A DNA stretch of 5,835 nt. Origin: Nitrosarchaeum sp. (GTDB lineage Archaea; Thermoproteota; Nitrososphaeria; Nitrososphaerales; Nitrosopumilaceae). The stretch covers positions 1-5,835 of the forward strand of contig JACRND010000076.1 in NCBI GenBank assembly GCA_016234975.1, written 5' to 3'. The notes under the pieces are model-generated. The model searched no databases, was not told the DNA's origin, and saw only the letters and a list, made by a program, of their open reading frames with translations. Below are positions 1 to 4,173 of the stretch, in pieces (the first letter of the stretch is position 1; each line of letters begins with the position of its first letter). The position numbers and the translations under genes were made by a program.

Positions 1-1
1 G

Positions 2-484
2 AAATACCAGATTTTTGATGAGGTGGAATTTACTCGTGGTAGAGAGATACTGGGAGATCTGATAGTTCATGGTATGATAGCCTCAGGAGGAACAGACATA
101 GATTGGTTAATTGAACATAATGGGGGTTTTATCATCTTGGAATTCAAGGGATTTCATAATGACAAGATCAACATTGCAAAAGGGCAGATGATTGCATACG
201 AAAAACTGTATGAGAAATTAAATCAGATCACAAAGTGTCATCTGTATATTGTTGGTTGCGATGATATAGATTTTTCAAATCCGGATGCAATGATTTGGAT
301 TTTTGAAATGAAACAATGGAAGATTGGAGCAATTCCAAAAAATACAAGCGATATTTATAGTGATGATTCAGGAAAACAAAATAAATTCATTGTTTATCGT
401 GAGTATATGGAAGAGATCAGTATAGAAAAATTAAGAGAAATGATAGATGTACATTGGAAAGAATTTGGAAAAATTACACCATAA
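2..484 (+). CDS. PD-(D/E)XK nuclease-like protein, 5' end outside window
   Basis: This is a probable nuclease-fold protein of unknown substrate. The frame is open from the first complete codon of the window to a TAA at 482-484. A GTG at 23 could serve as a start, but the upstream residues (KYQIFDE) continue the protein without a stop and no Shine-Dalgarno site precedes the GTG, so the gene is more likely cut by the window edge. Numbering from the GTG, the core is GGTDIDWLIE (residues 22-31), a short turn, then FIILEFKGF (36-44). This matches the D-(X)n-E-X-K pattern of PD-(D/E)XK enzymes with D25 or D27, E40 and K42. A helix with KGQ (53-55) follows, like the glutamine helix in several such families. 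The C-terminus is charged and helical. No membrane segment is seen. The family assignment is inferred from the motif alone. An archaeal repair or resolvase-like role and a restriction or mobile-element nuclease are both possible. Confidence 0.6.
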   Translation, partial: KYQIFDEVEFTRGREILGDLIVHGMIASGGTDIDWLIEHNGGFIILEFKGFHNDKINIAKGQMIAYEKLYEKLNQITKCHLYIVGCDDIDFSNPDAMIWIFEMKQWKIGAIPKNTSDIYSDDSGKQNKFIVYREYMEEISIEKLREMIDVHWKEFGKITP

Positions 485-654
485 AAGAAAACGTTTTTGA
501 TATTGTGTTGCAAGAAATGCAGGATATGATTTACACAACCAAAAAGAAAAAATGGAACGTCCAGCTTGCACCGGAAACAACAGGCAAGCACAGTGCATTT
601 GGCAGTTTGGAGGAAACAATGGAAATTGTTAAAAAACTAAAATGCAGTTTAAAA
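478..654 (+). pseudogene. Internal fragment of endonuclease IV (Nfo)-like TIM-barrel protein
   Basis: In frame 1, just after and slightly overlapping the nuclease-like gene, about 58 codons read as the middle of an archaeal endonuclease IV-like protein (AP-site repair, xylose-isomerase-like TIM barrel). The key stretch is LAPETTGKHSAFGSLEE (about 556-612), which resembles the strand carrying a metal-binding glutamate and the conserved glycine/phenylalanine turn of that family, followed by a helix METIVKK-like and KCS. Full-length relatives are roughly 250-300 residues, so both the N-terminal half and the last barrel strands, including the usual D-x-A/C-H metal site, are missing. The open frame runs from 403 to 708 with a possible TTG at 454, but after about 654 it simply reads through the reverse complement of the neighbouring gene. 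I judge it a relic rather than a functional gene. The identification is by motif memory. Confidence 0.55.
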
Positions 655-1201
655 CTAAGTGACCATCTTGATTTTCAATTGAGAGATTTATTTTTCCGGA
701 AGTATTAGATGTTCCGCTAATTGAAATGATATCACCTTTTTGATATGTTGGTAAATCAGTTTGAATTGAAAGAGTAGATGATGAGTCTATAGGAATTTGA
801 GAGTTATCAGATTCAATATAAGAAATTCCAAAAAGCGACACACCAATAATAACTAGTACTACAAGTATTGCCCCTCCTACACCGAACAATATTTTTGTGT
901 TTTTAGATTTCAATTTGACAATTCGAGGATATGTTGTTTGAGAAGATTCAATTTTTTGTTTTGATGTGGTATTTGAAAATATCATATTTGGGACAATGGA
1001 TTTTTCTTCAGCATGTTGTTTTTCTTCAACCTGAGGTACTCTACCAAGATATTTTTCTGCCAGATTTCTAACATAGTTTCTCTCATAATTGCTAATTACT
1101 TCATTATTTTCACATGCTCTACAAATTTGTTTTAGTATACGCTCATCACCTTTTTCTTTATCCAATAAGGTCTTCACATCATCAATGAGAGGATCGGTCA
1201 T
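629..1201 (-). pseudogene. Truncated thaumarchaeal single-pass surface protein
   Basis: The 190-residue frame starts at an ATG (1199-1201) with AGGAG 11 bases upstream (1213-1217). Residues 1-54 form a charged helical cytoplasmic domain containing RILKQICRACENNEVI and YERNYVRNLAEKYLG, a domain I recall from many marine thaumarchaeal membrane proteins. A polar linker follows (55-100), then one membrane helix at about 105-128 (GGAILVVLVIIGVSLFGI), then an extracellular Ser/Thr-rich linker. From residue 144 comes the beginning of a beta-sandwich domain (LSIQTDLPTYQKGDIISISG, then GKINLSIENQDGHLV). Relatives continue for several more strands after this point. Here the protein ends in LNCILVF, encoded by the reverse strand of the endonuclease IV-like relic, so the 3' end appears to have been lost by rearrangement. 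A short membrane-anchored product could still be made. The exact function is unknown; sensing or adhesion is only a guess. Confidence 0.65.
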
Positions 1202-1212
1202 GCGTGTTTATT

Positions 1213-1217
1213 CTCCT
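1213..1217 (-). promoter_or_regulatory. Shine-Dalgarno site of the truncated surface protein
   Basis: AGGAG on the minus strand, 11 bases before the ATG at 1201. The spacing is a little long but supports that start. Confidence 0.45.
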
Positions 1218-1274
1218 ATTGGATTATTTATGAAGTTACCTTGTTTAAGATTACTAATTAATACAAACAGGCTC

Positions 1275-1331
1275 AAATTTCATTCAATAGAAAAACAAGG
1301 CCTAAACCTTGAATTCTATTGAATGAAATTT
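1275..1331. repeat. 57-base near-perfect inverted repeat (long hairpin)
   Basis: The arms 1275-1292 and 1314-1331 are perfectly complementary over 18 bases (left arm AAATTTCATTCAATAGAA). After a 3x2 internal mismatch, a second perfect 5-bp stem follows, CAAGG at 1296-1300 with CCTTG at 1307-1311, closing a 6-base loop. It lies 13 bases downstream of the stop codon of the 58-residue minus-strand gene and 73 bases upstream of the start of the surface protein. It could be a transcript 3'-end or stability hairpin, or the remnant of a small hairpin-type mobile element. No poly-T tract follows on either strand, so a classical terminator is not shown. Confidence 0.8.
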
Positions 1332-1344
1332 CTTGAATTGACAG

Positions 1345-1521
1345 TTATCTAGAGTAAATTTTTTGAGCTTGAATTATTACAGTTCGAATGTAATCTTTTG
1401 CAGTAGCATCAGATACGCCCATCTGTTTTACTTTTTGATATAGATCATACTCCTTAGGATTATTCAAATAATACTTTAAAAGATAATTGAGTCTGTGTGA
1501 TCTTTTCTCATCACTTTTCAT
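1345..1521 (-). CDS. Small 58-residue helical protein, possibly HTH
   Basis: ATG at 1519-1521, TAA at 1345-1347. The product begins MKSDEKRSHRLNYLLKYY and ends QAQKIYSR. It has 58 residues, is basic, and is predicted by eye to be entirely helical. Residues about 28-52 (YQKVKQMGVSDATAKDYI) look like a helix-turn-helix: a helix, a Gly-Val-Ser turn, then a helix beginning DATAKDY that resembles a recognition helix. It could therefore be a small DNA-binding regulator, but no family is recognised. It shares direction with the truncated surface protein downstream, 143 bases away, with the long hairpin between. No clear Shine-Dalgarno site precedes the ATG, as expected for leaderless archaeal transcripts. 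The protein-like composition and clean start and stop make it more than a chance frame. Confidence 0.6.
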   Translation of the reverse strand: MKSDEKRSHRLNYLLKYYLNNPKEYDLYQKVKQMGVSDATAKDYIRTVIIQAQKIYSR

Positions 1522-1693
1522 GATTCTGTTTTTTTTCTGTGCTAAAAAGGTCAGAGGATAACAATATAACCAATTGATCTTAATGTATCATAAAATTTAA
1601 ATAAAAAATTGACAATATTCTTGATTTCTTATTTGTTTTGTGCTATTATTTCAATAGTTGAGCAAATACGCAAATAGTCGAAAGGATGAATTT
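1522..1693. other. Intergenic region between divergent small gene and PII relic
   Basis: This 172-base AT-rich stretch lies between the minus-strand 58-residue gene and the plus-strand PII relic, so it would hold divergent promoters. AT-rich tracts around 1590-1610 could act as TATA elements, but none is convincing. An imperfect tandem GCAAATA (about 1662-1676) precedes a weak Shine-Dalgarno-like AAAGGATGA (1681-1689). No RNA gene is seen. Confidence 0.4.
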
Positions 1694-1864
1694 ATGCAAA
1701 AATCTAAAATAAAAGATATATGCAATGCCATATGAGAGGCGATAATCAAGGCAATTTCTGAGGCAGCATTTACAGGAAAAGCAGGTGATGGAATAATTGT
1801 TATATCTACAGTTGATGATGTTCTAAATATTGCATCAAAAAAGAGAGGTTCAGAAGCCCTCTAA
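1694..1864 (+). pseudogene. C-terminal remnant of a PII (GlnB/GlnK) nitrogen regulator
   Basis: PII proteins are trimeric signal transducers of nitrogen and energy status that bind ATP/ADP and 2-oxoglutarate. From 1736 the plus strand encodes 42 residues ending at TAA 1862-1864. They contain AAFTGKAGDGIIVISTVDD and end KKRGSEAL, which matches the PII C-terminal signature (A-x-T-G-x-x-G-D-G-x-I-x-V-x-x-V-x-D) and the RG-E-x-AL tail. A full PII is about 110 residues. The N-terminal two-thirds, including the T-loop, are missing. In the same frame an ATG at 1694 with AAAGGATGA upstream begins 13 codons, then an in-frame TGA at 1733-1735 interrupts them. No start codon lies after this TGA in time to make the remnant. 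It is therefore a decayed gene copy. The family match is strong; the history is inferred. Confidence 0.75.
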
Positions 1865-1933
1865 TCATTTTCTTTTAATCAAAACTATAACAACATGATT
1901 ATCAGAAGACAATAATTTTAAAGTGGTCTAAAA

Positions 1934-1938
1934 GAGGA
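1934..1938 (+). promoter_or_regulatory. Shine-Dalgarno site deciding the TTG start at 1945
   Basis: GAGGA lies 6 bases before the TTG at 1945 but only 3 bases before the preceding in-frame TTG at 1942. The second TTG is therefore the better start. No ATG occurs in this frame back to the stop at 1888-1890. Confidence 0.45.
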
Positions 1939-1944
1939 ACCTTG

Positions 1945-2199
1945 TTGAAGGGACTATATTGGCTTATTTTAGGACTGTGTGTTTGGTTTATTCCAACTAT
2001 AATTTTTCAAATAATTGTTACGTCAGAGGATTCAGTAAAAACTGCTGAAGAGGCAGTATCTGAGATTCCAAAAGAATTTGTAATTATTCTATTTGTAGCA
2101 TCTTTACCAATCATAGTTAAAGGTGTGATCACAATTCGTAAAGAACGCAGGACATCAAGAAATGAAGACTCTAGAAAAAAGAAAAAGTCCAAGAAATAA
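1945..2199 (+). CDS. Small two-helix membrane protein
   Basis: This 84-residue protein is not recognised. Residues 4-25 (starting LYWLILGLCVWFIPTII) and 45-64 (FVIILFVASLPIIVKG) are two hydrophobic membrane helices. They are joined by a short acidic loop (SEDSVKTAEEAVSEIP) and followed by a very basic tail, about residues 65-84, ending KKKKSKK. By the positive-inside rule the termini face the cytoplasm and the acidic loop faces outside. The basic tail could contact nucleic acid, ribosomes or lipid head groups, but that is speculation. The start is a TTG supported by GAGGA; an extra TTG at 1942 would add one residue. It follows the PII relic by 80 bases on the same strand and stands alone as a transcription unit as far as can be seen. 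Confidence 0.6.
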   Translation: MKGLYWLILGLCVWFIPTIIFQIIVTSEDSVKTAEEAVSEIPKEFVIILFVASLPIIVKGVITIRKERRTSRNEDSRKKKKSKK

Positions 2200-2467
2200 T
2201 GTAATCAACTGAGAGGATAACTATTCCTCTCAGTGAGGTATCCCTTTGGGGGACATGTTTGTTGAAGGGATGGCTAGTTATTACAATCCAAGTATAAAAG
2301 CGAATGATTCTGTTGTTTCTAAAAATTCTCATACTAGTTTTACAGTATACCTAGTCTACCTTGATTTTTAGAGAACGGAAAAAATAAAACGCATTAAAAA
2401 TTAATTTGTAACGAGTGAAGATAAGTAATCATGAAGTATTTTACCGTCTTTAATTAAATATCAATTA
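2200..2467. other. 268-base interval with possible RNA structure
   Basis: This interval separates the small membrane protein from the DUF6659-like gene. Besides the 10-bp hairpin at its left end it has a 7-bp stem ATCCCTT/AAGGGAT (2240-2246 with 2265-2271, 18-base loop). A 9-bp stem TCTAAAAAT/ATTTTTAGA (2318-2326 with 2364-2372) encloses a weaker ACTAG/CTAGT pairing (2333-2337 with 2351-2355). A TATA-like GTATAAAAG sits at 2292-2300. A 38-codon ORF begins with ATG at 2255 and ends with TAG at 2369-2371. A small structured RNA, a short peptide gene or chance pairing in AT-rich DNA are all possible. No tRNA, rRNA or box C/D signature is visible. Confidence 0.35.
2208..2234 (+). terminator. Perfect 10-bp hairpin after the small membrane protein
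   Basis: ACTGAGAGGA (2208-2217) pairs perfectly with TCCTCTCAGT (2225-2234) around a 7-base loop, beginning 8 bases after the stop codon. It is the most GC-rich stem of the interval. No T-run follows, so it could be a processing or stability element of the transcript 3' end, or the first stem of a structured RNA, rather than an intrinsic terminator. Confidence 0.4.
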
Positions 2468-2860
2468 TTGTCTAATGAAGTCAATGATACTTTTTATCAA
2501 CAAAAAATAGATGAAATTTTTGAGGAATCAAATATAAGATTTGCAGGATTTGTTGATGTAGAAGGAAATTTGATAAAAGGTAAATTTAGAGAAGGCATAG
2601 TTCCATTTGAAACAGATGAGGAACAACAGAAAATATTCAGAGAATTGGCATATAGAGTGTCCACTAGAAAACATTTTGATTATTCTATGGGTCCGGTAAA
2701 ATATTCAGCTTCACGGCGTGAAAAATTGGTTATGATGAGTTTTCCACTAAAGAATAGCATTCTTTTAATCACAACAGAGCCAAACGTAAACATAGATAGA
2801 ATAGCATATAAAATTATTCAAATTCTTGGAAAAGAATGGTGGGAATTTTCTGAGGAATAA
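2468..2860 (+). CDS. DUF6659-like small thaumarchaeal protein
   Basis: The product is a 130-residue soluble protein. The central part reads IRFAGFVDVEGNLIKGKFREG, then REL-AYRVSTRKHFDYSMG, then VKYSASRREKLVMMSFPL, then ILLITTEPNVNIDRIA. I recall this pattern (an IRFAG strand with a glycine turn, a helix with R-x-S-x-R, a KYSASRRE motif, and a hydrophobic strand ending in EP) from a family repeated many times in Nitrosopumilus-like genomes and named DUF6659. The layout of strands and helices resembles roadblock/profilin-like small dimer domains, which would suit a signalling or small-GTPase-associated scaffold, but the function is not established. The start is a TTG at 2468; the frame is closed by a stop at 2432-2434 and has no upstream ATG. 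No Shine-Dalgarno site is seen. The gene stands alone between intergenic regions. Confidence 0.7.
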   Translation: MSNEVNDTFYQQKIDEIFEESNIRFAGFVDVEGNLIKGKFREGIVPFETDEEQQKIFRELAYRVSTRKHFDYSMGPVKYSASRREKLVMMSFPLKNSILLITTEPNVNIDRIAYKIIQILGKEWWEFSEE

Positions 2861-2999
2861 AATAATTATTAAACTGTTGAGGAGTGAGAATATACATAAA
2901 ATAATACATGCATAAATTTATTCAGATTTAAGTTTAAAATCAAACAAATTTTTAGAAAAAATAGAATCAGGTAATAAATCAGGATACAGAATTACTAAT

Positions 3000-3221
3000 A
3001 TGACAATAAAAACCAGATATATTTTTGGTTGTAATCATGACAATAGAAATATTTTATCTACTACTATTTTTGAAAGAGGACTAGAGATTCCATCTATCTT
3101 TTGTGATGATTGTGTTACAGTTTGCAATATTTGTCTTAAGAAAACTAAAACAAAAACATATGATACACTTGAGCTGTGTGAAAAATGTTATTTTAATGTT
3201 ATAAAAATTGCAAAGCGTTAA
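3000..3221 (+). CDS. Cysteine-rich small protein, probable double zinc site
   Basis: This 73-residue protein carries C11-x-H13, then C35-x2-C38, C42-x2-C45 and C60-x2-C63. The eight ligands would suit two zinc ions: one held by C11/H13 with C35/C38 and one by C42/C45 with C60/C63, or an interleaved arrangement. The second half, FCDDCVTVCNICLKK then LCEKCYF, is typical of small archaeal zinc-ribbon proteins that bind nucleic acid or partner proteins. The family is not recognised. The ATG at 3000 has no Shine-Dalgarno site. The TATA-like TAATAAATC near 2972-2980 would suit a leaderless transcript. The same frame is open back to 2916 with plausible residues, so a longer product from a non-standard start cannot be excluded. 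Its stop codon overlaps the stop of the convergent RAM gene in the tetranucleotide TTAA at 3218-3221. Confidence 0.6.
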   Translation: MTIKTRYIFGCNHDNRNILSTTIFERGLEIPSIFCDDCVTVCNICLKKTKTKTYDTLELCEKCYFNVIKIAKR

Positions 3222-3745
3222 GATTCTTGTTCTATAATGACATTTAATGTCATAGTAGTTCGGACATGAGGTAATTTTCTAATAGCCTTAGTAATTATAT
3301 TCTCCAATGTTTTGTATTCAGATGTTTCAATTTTACAAATAATATCATAGTATCCAAACACCACATCAGCTTCTTTGACTTCTGGAATATGACTCAAATT
3401 TTTTAAAATATTATATTCTTCGCCTTTATCACTATGAATAACAACGTATGCTTGAACATTATTTTTACCAAGCATGGATCCAATGAGTTTTTCAGATGTT
3501 CGAAATAGTTCTTCGCTTTCTGAGCGAGTAAGAGTAACAGTAGAATGTATTTTAGGCATCTTACGGATAACATTTGTGACGGTTTTTTGGATTTTTTCCT
3601 CAGAGTCTGATTCTATTTTTGCAATAATATCATAAAGACCAAGGGTACCATGTACTTCTGTAACATTATCAACTGTTTTCAGTGACGAAATTACACTTTT
3701 TTCTGAACCTAGATCACAGTTTATGAGAACGTATGCTTTTGTCAA
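3218..3745 (-). CDS. Stand-alone Lrp/AsnC ligand-binding protein, two RAM domains
   Basis: The 175-residue protein consists of two Lrp/AsnC effector-binding (RAM) domains without the helix-turn-helix of a transcription factor. Domain 1 covers about residues 2-75 (AYVLINCDLGSEKSV, then VTEVHGTLGLYDIIAKIE, then IRKMPKIHSTVTL). Domain 2 covers 97-171 (AYVVIHSDKGEEYNI, then VKEADVVFGYYDIICKIE, then IRKLPHVRTTMTLNV). Each keeps the G-x-Y-D turn (36-39, 131-134) that lies near the effector pocket between subunits in this family. RAM proteins form dimers and octamers and bind amino acids. An isolated tandem version probably senses amino acids or modulates partner regulators; this role is inferred. 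The start is TTG at 3745 with GGAG at 3754-3757, spacing 8. The gene lies 13 bases after the one-domain paralogue and is very likely co-transcribed with it. Confidence 0.85.
   Translation of the reverse strand: MTKAYVLINCDLGSEKSVISSLKTVDNVTEVHGTLGLYDIIAKIESDSEEKIQKTVTNVIRKMPKIHSTVTLTRSESEELFRTSEKLIGSMLGKNNVQAYVVIHSDKGEEYNILKNLSHIPEVKEADVVFGYYDIICKIETSEYKTLENIITKAIRKLPHVRTTMTLNVIIEQES
3705..3737. repeat. 33-bp identical repeat, copy in the two-domain RAM gene
   Basis: Identical over 33 bases to 3958-3990. On the minus strand it encodes AYVLINCDLGS at the start of the protein, including all synonymous positions, while the flanking sequence of the paralogues has clearly diverged. Confidence 0.9.
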
Positions 3746-3753
3746 TTGACAGA

Positions 3754-3757
3754 CTCC
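3754..3757 (-). promoter_or_regulatory. Shine-Dalgarno site for the two-domain RAM gene
   Basis: GGAG on the minus strand, 8 bases before the TTG start at 3745, lies within the 13-base gap after the TGA of the upstream gene. It supports the TTG start and independent initiation inside an operon. Confidence 0.55.
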
Positions 3758-3758
3758 A

Positions 3759-4010
3759 TCATTGTTGTCCTTCTATTCCCATTAAAGTTAGTGTTGATCT
3801 GATTTTTGGGATTTTTCTAATCTTCCAAGTTATAGTTTCGCGTAATGTTTCAACTTGCTTTGATTCTACCTTTGCCAATATATCATAGGCACCAAATATG
3901 CCATGTACTTCTGCAACTCCTTCTATGGATTTTAATTCTGAAATTACTGACTCCTCAGAACCTAGATCACAGTTTATGAGAACGTATGCTGTTGCCAATT
4001 TATTATTCAT
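3759..4010 (-). CDS. Stand-alone Lrp/AsnC ligand-binding protein, one RAM domain
   Basis: This 83-residue protein is a single RAM domain without a DNA-binding part: AYVLINCDLGSEESVISELK, then VAEVHGIFGAYDILAKVE with the G-x-Y-D turn, then IRKIPKIRSTLTLMG. It is closely related to domain 1 of the next gene in the operon. The length matches stand-alone archaeal RAM proteins, which act as amino-acid-binding oligomers and may co-assemble with full Lrp regulators. The ATG at 4010 is the default start, but it sits directly against AGGAG (4011-4015) with no spacing. The TTG at 3998 has AGGAGATGA upstream with usual distance and would give MATAYVLINC, matching the start of the paralogue (MTKAYVLINC). 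I favour the TTG. It is the first gene of a two-gene unit, with a TATA box near 4045. Confidence 0.85.
   Translation of the reverse strand: MNNKLATAYVLINCDLGSEESVISELKSIEGVAEVHGIFGAYDILAKVESKQVETLRETITWKIRKIPKIRSTLTLMGIEGQQ
3958..3990. repeat. 33-bp identical repeat, copy in the one-domain RAM gene
   Basis: Identical to 3705-3737 in direct orientation, 253 bases apart. It codes for the first beta strand of the RAM domain. Recombination between the copies would delete exactly one gene-length unit and fuse the two genes in frame. Confidence 0.9.
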
Positions 4011-4015
4011 CTCCT
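4007..4015 (-). promoter_or_regulatory. Extended Shine-Dalgarno site overlapping an annotated ATG
   Basis: AGGAGATGA on the minus strand matches the archaeal consensus AGGAGGTGA at 8 of 9 positions. The ATG inside it is the apparent start of the one-domain RAM gene, but the site would place ribosomes on the TTG at 3998, 8 bases after its end. Confidence 0.45.
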
Positions 4016-4037
4016 ATTTTCATACTTCTAGTATCAT

Positions 4038-4052
4038 CTTAAAATATATAAG
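4038..4052 (-). promoter_or_regulatory. TATA box of the RAM gene pair
   Basis: The minus strand reads CTTATATATTTTAAG, a strong archaeal TATA element. Centred near 4046, it predicts a transcript start about 4020, leaving a short leader that contains the AGGAG site. It is the clearest promoter of the window. Confidence 0.55.
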
Positions 4053-4173
4053 AATAATCCAATTTACTTAAATATTAACCACTAAAAGAAAAAGAAAATG
4101 GATAATTGTATAGTAATTATAAAAATTAGCTCAAATTTGTAAGCAGTCTAATAAAATATTCTAAATGAATTAT

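Noticed and set aside
23..25. GTG as the start of the nuclease-like gene
   Set aside because: The frame is open to the window edge with plausible residues before it, and the adjoining GAGGTG is itself only Shine-Dalgarno-like, so the real start is probably further left.
394..619. Two minus-strand frames of 62-65 residues
   Set aside because: They are antisense to the nuclease-like gene and the endonuclease IV relic, with Cys/Phe-rich composition typical of reverse reading of AT-rich coding DNA.
1089..1322. Plus-strand 77-residue frame
   Set aside because: It reads the reverse strand of the surface protein's conserved N-terminal domain and then runs into the long inverted repeat.
1662..1676. 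Tandem GCAAATA as an operator
   Set aside because: Only two imperfect heptamers in AT-rich DNA before a broken gene; too weak to call.
1733..1735. TGA in the PII remnant as a recoded selenocysteine or other amino acid
   Set aside because: PII proteins have no such residue there, the N-terminal two-thirds are missing anyway, and no recoding element is visible.
2007..2192. Minus-strand 61-residue frame
   Set aside because: It is the antisense shadow of the small membrane protein; its poly-Phe start is the reverse of the lysine-rich tail.
2208..2271. tRNA or box C/D RNA in the hairpin region
   Set aside because: There is no TTCGAAT-type loop, acceptor pairing, RTGATGA C box or CTGA D box in the required arrangement.
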